From Corylus avellana (lineage: Eukaryota; Streptophyta; Magnoliopsida; Fagales; Betulaceae): a stretch of 64,000 bases of DNA. Location: positions 47,594,238-47,658,237 of the forward strand of contig NC_081542.1 of assembly GCF_901000735.1 (NCBI RefSeq), in the 5' to 3' direction. Shown here one piece after another: positions 34,878-46,014 of this stretch. Positions within the stretch are counted from its first letter, which is position 1; each line of letters begins with the position of its first letter. Made by a program: the position numbers and the translations under genes. Below the pieces are notes generated by a model. That model was not told the DNA's origin, made no database searches, and saw only the letters and a list, made by a program, of their open reading frames with translations.

Positions 34878-35222
34878 TTCTCCCACTTGGCCCTTATGAC
34901 ACATAAATTCCTTATAGTGTTTAGTTCTATGATATGGCAATTACTTTATTTATTCTAACCATTCATAGAATCATCCCACTCACTCAAGGAATACTACACA
35001 CGAATCATGGCGGTAAAGCTTTTATATGATAAGCCGTCCTTTCCATGTATAACAATGTGCAATATCTCCCAAAATGAGTACTTTATGAATAATGTACTTT
35101 ATGAATGAACTTCCTATAAGTCATTCGGGTCCAAACTTAATTTTAATCCCCATGGATAAGGTAATAAATGTGAACAAAACTTTATTAAAATAACATGATG
35201 TCTTGAGATTGATTAGAAAGAA

Positions 35223-35792
35223 CTAAGTACAAAATGAATCAATGAGCCCCATATGCTCCACATGACTTTTAAAATGCTTTACCGGTAAACCTTTAGTCAT
35301 GAGATCCGCAATCATTAGTTCAGTCCTGATATGCTCAGTAAATACTTCATTCCTTTCGATGTTCTCTCTCACATGAAGGTACTTGATGTCGATATGCTTA
35401 CTTCTGCTTCCACTTTTATTATTCTTAGAGAAGAAAATGGCAGTACGGTTATCGCAGAAGATCTTTATTGGTCTCGCTACCGAGTCGACAACCTTGAGAC
35501 TAAAATTTCTCAACCATAATGTCTGTGTAGTGGCTTTATAACATGCAATAAATTTTGCCTCCATTGTAGATGTAGCAACGATAGCCTGCTTGCTGCTTCT
35601 CCAAGATATAGCCCCTCCAGCAAGAAGAAAGATATATCCTGAAGTAGACTTCCTGCTATCTACACATCCAGCAAAGTCTGAATCTGAATATCCAACTACC
35701 TGCAAATGGTCAGTGTGTCTGTATGTCAGATTGCAGTCCTTGGTTCTTTGCAAATACCGCATGACTTTCTTTGCAGCTTTCCAATGTTCCAA
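35223..35792 (-). pseudogene. Copia-1 RNase H domain
   Basis: A 189-codon open remnant. It holds the Copia RNase H signatures YSDSDFAGCVDSRKSTSGY, then STMEAKFIACYKATTQ, a CDN motif and HIDIKYLHVREN. The C-terminus GLIDSFCT lies about 345 bases before the LTR. Confidence 0.9.
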
Positions 35793-36059
35793 TCCTGGGT
35801 TGCTTTGATATCAACCCAGCATTCCAATTGCCATTGCAATGTTAGGTCTAGTACAGACATGTGCATATAATAGGCTGCCAACTGCAAATGCATATGAGAT
35901 ACTTTTCATCTGCTCTTGTTCTAATGCATTATGGGGACACTGATTTTTACTGAATTTATCCCTTTTAATGATAGGTGCTACAGAAGTTGAACAGTTCTTC
36001 AATCTGAATCTCTCTAAAACATTTTCAATGTGAGCCTTTTGAGACAATTTTAATATTCT

Positions 36060-36758
36060 GATTTTTGTCTATGTGAATCTCTATGCCGTTGACATAGGAG
36101 GCATTACCCAAATCTTTCATTTCAAAGTTTTGAGAGAGGAACTGTTTAGTCTCTTGTAGCAAACCTAAATCATTACTTGCAAGCAAAGTATCATCTACAT
36201 ATAAGACTAAGAAAATAACTTTACTCTCACTGACCTTAAGGTATATGCATTGATCAACAAAGTTTTCAATAAAACCATATGAAGTAATAACTTTGTGAAA
36301 TTTGATATATCATTGGCGGGAGGTTTGTTTAAGCCCATAAATAGATTTCCTTAATTTGTAAGCCTTCTGATTGTTATCATCAAATCCTTCAAGTTGTTTC
36401 ATGTATACCTCTTCTTCAAGATCCCCATTTAGAAAGGCTTTTTTCACATCCATTTGATGTAGCTCTAGATCAAAATGAGCTATTAATGCCATGATTATTC
36501 TAAATGAATCATCTTTGATATTGTAGAGAATGTTTCATGATAATCAATGCCTTCCTTCTGAGTAAAACCCTTGACCACAAGTCTAGCCTTATATCTTTCA
36601 ATATTACCAGAAACATCTGTTTTGGTTTTGTAAACACATTTGTAGCCTACGGCTACAGCTCCTTTTGGTAAGTCAATGAGATCCCAGACTTGATTTTTAG
36701 CCATGGATTCCACCTCTTCCTTCATGGCATTGAAACCAAAATGTGGAGTTATTTTCAC
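36060..36758 (-). pseudogene. Copia-1 reverse transcriptase, frameshifted
   Basis: The start block holds [19 protein letters not shown], then [17 protein letters not shown] second block holds HQMDVKKAFLNGDLEEEVYM and YGLKQTSRQ. The catalytic YVDD lies at 36191-36202. The blocks fall in different frames with stops between them, so no functional polymerase is encoded. Confidence 0.88.
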
Positions 36759-36945
36759 TCATGGCTTGTGAAAACGATTTTGGATCATTTTTAGGCCCAA
36801 CATCAAAATCATACTCTTAAAAGTATACAACATAATCACTAGGGATTGCTGGTCTGCTTATTCTAGAGGATCTTCTTAATCCAACTTCCTCCGCATTTGG
36901 AGGAGGTTGAGTAGGTTCATTCAAAACCTGTTCCTTGGGAGTTGC

Positions 36946-37916
36946 CTATTCTAAAATTGATTGTGGTTCAAGGCAATCATTTTGATTTTTCCTAAGTACA
37001 ATCAAACGTCCTTCATGTGAAGGAGCTTCAGTCAACTCTCGTGCTTCCTCTAATTCAACCATTTGAGGATGAGCACTCCCACTAGGTTCAGCATCCTCTA
37101 TAAATTTTGCATTTATAGACTCAACAATTCTAGGACTATGCGAAGGATAGTAAAACCTAAATCCCTTAAAGTTAATTGCATAGCCCATAAAAAATCCATT
37201 GGTTGTCCTTAGGTCTAATTTCTTCAGATTTGGATTGTAAATCCTCACTTTAGCAGAACAACCCCATATGTGTAAATGATTTAACTTGGTTTCAACTCAT
37301 TCTATAATTCAAAAGGTGTCTTGAGGACAGCCTTAGATGGAACCTTGTTTAAAACATACACAACAGTTTTTAAGGCTTCACTCTATAAAAATACAGGCAA
37401 ATCGGAACTACTAAGCATGCTCCTAACCATGTCCATAAGTGTGCGATTCCTTCTTTCTGCTACACCATTTTGTTGAGGTGTGCCAAGCATCGTGTATTGA
37501 GCCACAATACCTTCCTCTTCAAGGAATTTCGCAAATGGACCTATCATTTGTCCCTTTTCTGTGTACCTACCATAGTACTCTCCGCCTCTATCAGTTCTTA
37601 CGATCTTGATTTTCTTTTCCTTTTGTTTCTATACTTCTTCCTTATAGTTCTTGAAAGCATTTAATGCTTCAGCTTTATCATTTAGAAGATAGAGATACAT
37701 AAACCTAGGGGTGAAATTTAAAACCGCCTAACCGCAACCGCTAACCGCTAACCGTTATAACCGTTAACCGCTAACCGCCTAACCGCCTAACCGCTTTGAA
37801 AGCGGTTAATAAAAACCGCTAACCGCCTAGGCGGTTGCGGTTAGCGGTTAGTGGGTTTTGAAAATCCGCTAACCGCTACCCGCTAACCGCTTTTTTTTTA
37901 AAATATAATATATATT

Positions 37917-37982
<66 letters not shown>

Positions 37983-39124
37983 ACAATAAGTTGTGAGTTT
38001 ATGACTTTTTTTTGGTTGATTAAAATGGGCCTCAAGCTTCAAGTTTAACCATATATGTAGGTTTTTTTGTTGCTTGTGAGTTTATGAATTTGTTTGTGTT
38101 TTATTTTATTTCTATGTGTGAGTTTATGAACTTGCTTGTGAGTTTATGTATAAGACTACAAGTGAAGTGATGATTTTGTTGTAATTTTATTTGTATATTA
38201 TATGATGTGTAGATTTGTAGAAGGTGGCCAACAAGATTTTGGTATATAGCAATTTTTAATGCTAAAATGGCCATGAAAAGGGAAAAAACAAATGTTTAAA
38301 ATGAGAAAAAAAATGTTTAAAGTGAGCCCAAAACCAGCCCAAACCCGGTCCAAACCCGGCCCAAAATCGGTCCAAAGAAAAAAGCCCAAAAAAAGCGGTT
38401 AGAAAAAAAGCGGTTATTCCAAAGCGGTTAACCGCTAACCGGGCGGTTAACCGCCTAGGCGGTTAACCGCTACCCGGTTAGCGGAGGCGGTTAGTAAAAT
38501 TTACTAACCGCCTAGGCGGTTGCGGTTAGCGGTTTTAGCCACTAACCGCTAACCGCAACCGCTATTTCACCCCTACATAAACCTTGTATGGTCATCAATG
38601 AAAGATATGAAATATCTTTGACCATTTATGCATGGAGTAGGAAAAGGTCCACAGATATCAGTGTGTATGATCTCAAGAATCTCAGAACTCCTTATGGCAC
38701 CTTTAGTGGTCTTGGTGGTTTGCTTTCCCTTTATGCAATCCACACAAGTACCAAGGTTTGTAAAGTCAAGAGTTTTTAGAACTCTATCATTCACTAACCA
38801 TTTGATTCTCTCTATGCAGATATGTCCTAATCTCCTGTGCCATAACAAAGCGGACCTTTGATCCATTAGACTCCTCTTTATGCCAACATTAGTATGCAAT
38901 GATAAATAGTTGTTTTCAAAGTTGGGATCTAGATCAAATTTGAATAAACCATCAATTTTTATTTCACCATCAATCAATTGTTCACCTTTAAAAATACCGA
39001 AAGTTGAATTGATAAACCAAAATCCAAAACCAACAGTATCCAATTTGGAAACAGAAATTAAATTTTTAGAAAATTCTGGAATAAAAAATACATTTTCAAG
39101 ATCTAAAACATATCCAGATTTCAA
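36946..39124 (-). pseudogene. Copia-1 integrase, split by an hAT element
   Basis: The N-terminal part (39124-38584) has the HHCC zinc-binding region (HRRLGH, then CVDCIKGKQT) and the first catalytic Asp in IHTDICGPF. It stops within FIDDHTRFM at the hAT insertion. On the far side, broken pieces follow with the second Asp (RTDRGGEYYG), QNGVAERRNRTL and the C-terminal block that begins RIYNPNLKKLD (37248-36946). Confidence 0.85.
37706..38575. mobile_element. Non-autonomous hAT element with perfect 8-bp target duplication
   Basis: 870 bp with terminal inverted repeat TAGGGGTGAAAT / ATTTCACCCCTA. The flanking octamer CATAAACC is identical at 37698-37705 and 38576-38583. The ends are packed with AACCGC / GCGGTTA subterminal repeats in both orientations. 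The middle has an AT microsatellite (about 37919-37978) and a CCCAAACCCGG-type repeat near 38330. No transposase frame. It lies inside the Copia-1 integrase and is therefore younger than Copia-1. Confidence 0.93.
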
Positions 39125-39570
39125 AATTATTTTAAAAGTCCCAACAGCTTCTACTTGTGAAAACAGTTTATTTCCTGAATAGACACGTTGTTCATTGCTT
39201 GCTGTGTTGTGAGAAAACCCTGCATTGAGTTGACAATATAGATTGTAGAACCCGAATCAATCCACAATGTATTATTAGGAGCCTCAAAAAAAAAAGATTC
39301 ATGACACACTAGAGATATAAGATTACATTTTCTTTCGAACCACTTTATATACATTTGGCAATCTTTTTTCATATGCCCTTATTTCTTGCAGAAGAAACAA
39401 GTATCCTTCTTGCCAATTTTCTTGATTGACACCTTGTTCTCCTTCTTGAATTTTTGGGCATGCTTGCCTCTCTTGGTCTTTCCCTTAGCATGAATAAGCC
39501 ATGTGAACACCTTCTGGCTTCTCATGTTTTAACCTCTCCTCCTCTTGAACACACATGGTCAGAAGTTCAT

Positions 39571-40133
39571 TTATTGATCATTTATCCTTATGTGCGTTAT
39601 AGGATATTTTAAAAGGATCATACTCAGGGGGGGAGAGTTCAATATGAAATGAACCAAGAATAACTCAGATATATCAATCTCTAGGGACTTGAGTTGAGCT
39701 GCCATGTCCCTCGTTTCCATAATGTGCTCACGCACAATTCTGGAATTATCAAAGGACTTGCTTGATAGCTTCTTCATTAGGGTGCTGGCTAAGGCCTTAT
39801 CGAAACTCACAAATTGTTCCTCAACTGCCTTAATGAATGCCTTAGCCTTAGTGCATTCAGGGATAGAACCCCTAATGCTCTTAGAGACATGAGATTTCAT
39901 GAACATTAGACTTAAGCGATTAGATCGCTCCCACCATTCATGTTTAGCAATCTCTTGTGGGTTCTTTTCTCCGTGAGGGCGGGTGGTTCGTCCACACGGA
40001 GCGCCAAGTCAAGCTCCAAACATCCCAATGTAAAAAATAATTTTTTTTTCCAGTTAGTAAAATTGTTAACATTAAGCATTGGAACATGAAAAGTTCCATC
40101 CATTAAAGCAGAAGGAATAGCTGCAATAACCAA
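39571..40133 (-). pseudogene. Copia-1 gag
   Basis: The N-terminal block contains PSALMDGTFHVPMLN and FTNWKKKLFFTLGCLELDLA. The following block, in another frame, contains CTKAKAFIKAVEEQFVSFDK and HIMETRDMAAQLKSLEIDI. Both are typical of Copia gag of the UBN2 class. A frameshift near 39905-39960 separates them. A second copy of this gag and its leader lies at 51755-52968. Confidence 0.88.
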
Positions 40134-42609
40134 ATAAAATACTTTAATGCTATGAAATAACTTTATTTAAATTAACCAATGTTAATTTAATAATAAATTT
40201 CAACCTACCTATGGGTAAAGGTTGCATCACGCATGAAATTTATTCTTTATTAATAAGCAGACTAATAAATTTAGCATTAATAAATAAAATTTTCCGTACC
40301 TGTGGGCTTAAGAGAAGTTTTATTTTCAATGTTAAATTTACTATCTTATTCTAATTAAGTCAAAAAAAAATAAAAACGTCCATGTGGAGATTGGCAAATT
40401 AAATTTATGAATTAATTACAACATGATGTTAATTTTCTTTATGAAGTTCACATATATAATCTTGATGCAATTATCATTATAAGATCGAGATGCTGTGGCT
40501 CTACCAAAATTATTATAATAATCACTACTTCATTAACATCCAATAATTGTATAGATGCCAAAATAAAGTTCTCAAAAATAAAAGACAAAACCAACATGTC
40601 AATGGGTAAACAGTATTTTTTCAAAGTACAACCAGATAGTGTTTCAGGTAAATGGGGGGGGGGCGTACAATGGCACACTTAAGTCTCAAGACTTGCCTTG
40701 TCAGAGCTTTCCAATTGCAATTTTGGATAGTAGCATAAACATTTACCAACATATGTGGCTTAGTTAATTATTCTCAGGTCTAGACATCAAACAATTTATT
40801 TAAACAATAAAAGAACAAATTTAATCTTAAGTCCATGCATTAAAGAAATAATAATTTCATTGCTAAATAATTTAAATGATAACATATATTAAATTGCAAT
40901 ATAAAAGCTTATGAAAATACATGGCCTAATACTAGAATGTCTTAGGCCCCTTTAACCTTAAGAGCCTAGGTTCTAATTCCATAAGAGCCCTAAACAGTTT
41001 TCTCCCCCCCTTTTTTTTTTTTTTTTTGTTAACTAAATGGGTTATCGGGTTGGGCTTCCTTATTGGGCCAGCCTTTGGTTTCTGTATTGAGTTGGCCCAA
41101 TCGGGTTAACCCACTTAATAAACCAATTTTTTTTGTTTTTTTTGTTTTTAACTGTATTAAGCTTGGGTTAAAATAAACCCACACCCAATGGCCGAAAAAA
41201 CACTAGACCCGGTTTCCTTATGGGTTAAAAACCCTACCCGGAAAACTTAATCCCAACTTGGAAAATATTAAAACCCTAGCCACCACCTATCTTCTTCTTC
41301 CTCATGCGCCGCCGCCGTTCCTCATGCGCCAGCTACCAAGGGCCGGCGCTCCGGCCAAACGACAGGCATCCTGTGTGGGGCTGCCGCCCGTTTTTTTTTT
41401 TTTTGTTTTTTGGGTAGCCCCGGTGAATAGCCGCTGTTCAAGCTAGAAGATCGGCAGCCCGTGTGGGCGGCGGCCGTTTCTGTCCATCACAGGCGGATAA
41501 AAATTTAATAAAGTTTGTTCAACATTAAGATATTTGTGGTATTAGAGAATTGTTAAAATATTAGTTTTATTCGTTTAATTAAATAATCCAAGTTAAAATT
41601 GACTTATAGTTTTATATTCATTTCTCGATACGATTTGAATTGACACTTTTAATTAGATGGGCACGATTTGAAATAGAAACTTTTTGACAAATTGACAATT
41701 GGCTTAGACGGCACCGTTATTTTTCACAAAATTCAAGAACCCACAAATTTTTATGTTTCTCTTTCAGCGACTACAAAAACGCATAGTTTAAAGTTTAAAC
41801 TTATGAATCGTTTAAAGCAAAATTCAATAAGAAGTCCAAAATCAACATTTGTTGTTGTCTGCATGTCTCGTGAGTCATGAATTGTTTCAATTATTCAATA
41901 CATATCGTTTAGAAAAGTTACTGTTCACCATCTTAACCTACAGCTCAATGGTGAGGGTGGGCAACAAGAGACGTCCTAAGAAGCCAAACAAATTAACTGA
42001 GGAAAATTTTCAAACTGACGTGGCAGACCATGAGTGGCAGACAAGAGAAAGAGAATTGCATTTTTTTTAATTTAAAAATCTCTGCCACGTCAGTTTGAAA
42101 TTTTTTTTGAATTCATTTGTTTTGCTCTCTAGCACTTCTCAGGAAACAAAGGGCGCATTCACGGCGGATCTACCTAGATAATTAAAATTTTTAAAATTTA
42201 ACACGTGCAACCTCTAGCAAGCATTTTTTTTGTTTTTTTTTTTTTAAATTGAAAATTTTGGGTGCTATTTTGGTAATCAAACTACATGTAAAAATAATAT
42301 AACCGTACGAAATATATCTTTCCAGAAAATCTGCCTGCAGGATTAGAAAATCTAGATGACATATCTTTCGTTTAGTCTGAACCAAAATCCGTAACTTCCT
42401 TCGAGACTATCCCAAGTTTCGAAAACGTAAATTATAATCAAGATTTGATTGAGAATTATCAGCATGCATATAGGGTTTCAGTTAGACAATATCGGAAATT
42501 GTTACAACAATCTCGCCATCCACATTGTGTCACCTTACAAAAACTCTCACATATATACAAAGTCGGTCGTAGAAAAAGAGACTCACACCCCACCTCTTCT
42601 TTTCTAACC
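40134..42609. other. Copia-1 leader, unassigned GC-rich stretch, then duplicated UBL upstream DNA
   Basis: About 40134-40851 is gag leader sequence shared with 52228-52968. About 41040-41510 is unassigned: it has GGGTTGGGCTT and TGGGCCAGCC motifs and a GC-rich part (41310-41490, CGCCGCCGCC and GGCGGCGGCC). It may be a lost LTR or leader of a retroelement. From about 41555 it matches 23400-24402, including a second MITE-like hairpin at about 41959-42142. Confidence 0.55.
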
Positions 42610-43419
42610 ATGGATGTGATTTTTGAGCCACCAAGAGGAAGGCCATTTTCCATTGAAGTGGGTTACTTTGACACTGTCCTAGAAATCAAAGAAAAGATAC
42701 AAAAATACCAAGCCATACCCATATCAAACCAAACACTCATCTTCAATGGCAATGTCCTCCAAGACAACCGCGATGTCGAGCACTGCGACATTCTCCAAAG
42801 CTCACATATTCAACTCATTATTTCTCCCGAATTCGACAAAGCCGCGGTTGAGATTGAGAGCTTATCACTGCTCAAGAATTCGAAAGTGCAGCTCAACATC
42901 AAGACCCCAACGTCCAAATTTCACGCCCCTCTAGAAATGGACATAAACAACACCATTGGACAGTTAAAGGAAAAGACACAAAAAATGGAAGATCTACCTA
43001 TTAATCGGTTGATGATTCACTCGAGCGGTACTGAATTACAAGACCATAGGTCGTTACGCGATTATGACCTTTCCGACAATTCGAATCTTGACGTCAGTTT
43101 CAAAGGGTCACCGACGAATTCCACAGCAGCACGGCCGGGTCCGACTATGGCAGGATCCAAGAAGTTAAAGCTAATGGTGTTGGCGAAATGCGGGACGAAG
43201 AAGATTCCGATTGAAGTGAATGCATCGGATAATGTTGGGGAGCTGAGGAAGGAGCTACAGAAGTTGCAGCAAAGGCTACATTTCCATCTTCCGCATGAGG
43301 GTTATTTTTTCATTTACGAACAGAATGTGATGGATGACGACCGGTCGTTTCGGTGGCACCATGTTGGACAAGGTGATACCATAGAAATCTTCAATGGGAG
43401 TGTAACCGGCGGTTCATGA
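42610..43419 (+). CDS. Three-domain ubiquitin-like protein (UBL-3, type a)
   Basis: An intact single-exon frame of 269 aa, near-identical to UBL-1 at 24403 (differences include EMEALP to KMEDLP and one extra residue in the AARPGPTMAG linker). The three UBL domains sit at about 1-73, 93-165 and 186-266. It also ends VTGGS. The upstream sequence is highly conserved in DNA, but its reading frame differs from that of UBL-1, which supports the MDVIF start. It is the first gene of the second segmental copy. An intact frame after duplication suggests either recency or selection. Function unknown. Confidence 0.8.
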   Translation: MDVIFEPPRGRPFSIEVGYFDTVLEIKEKIQKYQAIPISNQTLIFNGNVLQDNRDVEHCDILQSSHIQLIISPEFDKAAVEIESLSLLKNSKVQLNIKTPTSKFHAPLEMDINNTIGQLKEKTQKMEDLPINRLMIHSSGTELQDHRSLRDYDLSDNSNLDVSFKGSPTNSTAARPGPTMAGSKKLKLMVLAKCGTKKIPIEVNASDNVGELRKELQKLQQRLHFHLPHEGYFFIYEQNVMDDDRSFRWHHVGQGDTIEIFNGSVTGGS

Positions 43420-44173
43420 ATCACGATCGATCATATGTTTTTGTTCCAATGATTATGTGCTAGAATTACTTCCGGATGCAATTTAGAGAGTCCATGTGGA
43501 CAGATGCTTGGGAAGTCAAGCAAAATAATTAAACAGAAGCAATATTCCAATTAGTTTCACATGTGTTGGAAACATGAAGCAATCAGCTACGTATCTTTTT
43601 TTAGAATAATTCTATTCTTCATACTTATTTATTATGTCTATTTTACATAGGTTGAATTGGCGTATTTTTAATTTTTTTTTTTTTTTTCTATTTAATAGCT
43701 AACATCAGATGTTACTTAAAACAAGTAATGTTAACCTGTGAAGAGTATCATAATTATTACTTATGAGTAATTCTATTTAGTATATTCAGGGAAAATCATC
43801 CCCCCCGCCCCCACGTTGTGTGAAAGTTATATAACGTTTATTAAACAATATTACTCTTTATAGGGTTAAATGGTTACTTACCTTTTTTTTCCTCTCGAAA
43901 TACCACTCATGTACAAGTTGCACCCATTAAACTACCAGTAGTTAGTAAAACCCATCTGTTAGTCAAAATCATTTTACGGCTAATTCTTCTCGGCATACAG
44001 ACTTCCCAACTAACGATCAACACTGGCAATCATTAACACGCCCTTTAATACGAAATGGTATTAAAGGGGATATTCTCTTGATTATTGTTTGGTATTCATT
44101 TAAGTTTTTATTATCTTTTTGATTGAGTCAATAAAATACAACAACTTATTTTTAACATGTTTCATACTATTAA

Positions 44174-44362
44174 ATCACTTAATCAATACTTTAACACTCA
44201 CCCTTACACGTGGAACATTTAATTTAAATAGGGGTAATTTGACGGAGTCAAGGTTTGATCCCGTGATTTTTGGCTCTAATACCATATTAAATTATCAGTT
44301 ATCCGAAAAGCTTAAGCTGATAGGAAGAGATAAATTTAATCACTTAGTCAATACTTTAGCAA
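44174..44362 (-). mobile_element. TRIM-like short LTR element fragment
   Basis: This segment is missing from the paralogous place near 25960. It has direct terminal repeats AATCACTTAATCAATACTTT and AATCACTTAGTCAATACTTT, with TG/CA-like ends. Between them is GGCTCTAATACCAT, the complement of a primer-binding site for initiator tRNA-Met (TGGTATCAGAGCC) with one change. It is too short to code, as expected of TRIM elements. Confidence 0.5.
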
Positions 44363-44569
44363 TTATACTACAGGATGACTCGTTGTAGTAAATGCAGCCC
44401 ATATGTATAGAACACTCGACCAGGATTTCTACATAAAAAGTATTATCACACTCATATGATTGGGTACTATCTTTTTCTTAGGTTTTTGTTTCTTCACCCT
44501 TATTCAACAGACTGGTGTAATAAAGAAACACTAAAATCCCAACTTCATTTCCCCATATGAGAGGTATTT

Positions 44570-44846
44570 TTTTTTTAAAATTAAAAGGGTGGGAAGGGGC
44601 GACCAGTGTAATTTTTCCCCTTGGGCGTTACCATCGGGGTCCCCACCCGCTGTGGAATGTCCGGTTTGAGCCATAGCTACTGCCGGGGAAGGCTAGCCCG
44701 TCACCATAACCCCACCAACGTGCAAGCCGGTAAAGCCCCTTGAAAATAGCATCTGGTTCACACATCTACTACCGCAAGCGGATTCGAACACGCGACCACT
44801 TGGATGAAATGAATTCCATTACCAACTCGACTACCACCTTGGTGGT
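44570..44846 (-). mobile_element. tRNA-derived SINE with 15-bp target duplication
   Basis: The target duplication ATATGAGAGGTATTT lies at 44555-44569 and 44847-44861. The 277-bp insert read on the minus strand begins with an A-box-like TGGTAGTCGAGTTGG, has a B-box-like GTGTTCGAATCC (44780-44791 on the + strand) and ends in TTTTAATTTTAAAAAAAAA. The paralogous site near 26203-26217 is empty. It has features of tRNA-derived plant SINEs; the family name is not asserted. Confidence 0.85.
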
Positions 44847-44965
44847 ATATGAGAGGTATTTAACCTATGGTATACGATATAGAGTAATCTTAAGTATCAC
44901 ACTTTTATTTCAACCAATTTTATTAGGCTGATGTGGCAGTGCCACATCGTTATTGGATAAGTTTT

Positions 44966-45011
<46 letters not shown>

Positions 45012-46014
45012 AAAAAATAAAAAAAATCAAGGGTTAATGGGCACTACCACATCATCAGAGTGAAATTGAAGTATAGCATGTGGATTTGGATCCACAACAA
45101 ATAGTTGCCCAAATTTCTAGAGAACTCATATGGCCCACATGAATAGGTAGGTGGTTAGACAACTTAAAATTTTTTTGGACATGTGGCTTTTATATGAACT
45201 CTCTCATTTGCTATATAAATTTCTAGCAATTTGGACAACTAATTTATGTGGATCTTGATCATCTCAGTTTTCTATTCCTGTTTAACCTATGGCGTTCGAC
45301 TAGTAGGCGTTTGACTACAAGAGGACTGAGACACTAACTGAATTGATCCAACTATTCAATCATATTGAGGGTCTGGTAAATTAGGACCAAACCCCCTTAC
45401 AATTGGTTATCCAAATTACACTCAATTCGAATAGTCGTCCCACATAGAGAGCTTAAGGGGGCTACAGGGCGTCGCCAATTGCAAGGATCCATATATATCC
45501 TTGTGAACAATGTTAATTAAATCTGTATAAAAAAATTACTGTGACTTTAAAAAGAAAAGGATGATAAAATATTTTTGACCAAAATAATTTAGTCTTGAAA
45601 ATTTATTGCGGACTGGGCGTTGTTCGTATTTGCTCACTAGGCTTAGAAATAGTCGGACGATCGAAAAGGATAAACAAATGATTTTTACAGCAATTAAACA
45701 ATATGTGTGTGAAGTCATGCAAAGTGCCCATTTAATTGGTCCATTTTAAAAATTATTTTCTTTAATTATTATTTTTTTTCATTGTGAGTGTTAATTTTTT
45801 GCGAATCATGTTGGAAGCATGCATGGGAAGAAATTTTCATGAATTTAACAAGCAAATATAGGATTGTAACTACGTACCCCACCCATATGGCATGAATTTC
45901 AATTGGTTTAAAAGATGGTCTACATTGTCTTCTCCTTATTGAGACTAGACATATATTGATAATATCTGAGACTTCTCTTGGTGGCCTGGCCTGCTTGATT
46001 TCTCTTTTCCAACA

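Larger units (their letters stand above)
34373..40133 (-). mobile_element. Copia-1: Ty1/Copia retrotransposon, degenerate, 5' end lost
   Basis: On the minus strand the order is gag (about 40133-39571), GAG-pre-integrase and integrase (39124-36950), reverse transcriptase (about 36758-36060) and RNase H (35792-35223), which is the Copia order. The 3' LTR is at 34373-34877 with the polypurine tract beside it at 34878. Many stops and frameshifts make it inactive. An hAT element splits the integrase. I could not find a matching 5' LTR or a primer-binding site up to 41.5 kb, so the 5' end is deleted or rearranged. The gag start has a splice-acceptor-like TTATTGCAG. Confidence 0.9.
43420..46014. other. 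Intergenic of the second segmental copy, with insertions
   Basis: Matches 25210-27360, plus a TRIM-like insertion (about 44174-44362), a SINE (44570-44846) and an AT microsatellite (44968-45003), none of which is in the first copy. No gene. Confidence 0.6.

Noticed and set aside
37706..38575. AACCGC repeats as a CRISPR array or telomere-like tract
   Set aside because: The units are irregular, occur in both orientations and sit inside a bounded hAT element; CRISPR does not occur in plant nuclear DNA.
41258..41446. Proline-rich frame in the GC-rich island
   Set aside because: Low complexity ending in a poly-F stretch from a T run; no relatives recognised.
40134..41520. 5' LTR of Copia-1
   Set aside because: I looked for TGTAAGAATTC or its partner end and for an initiator-Met primer-binding site and found neither, so no 5' LTR is claimed.
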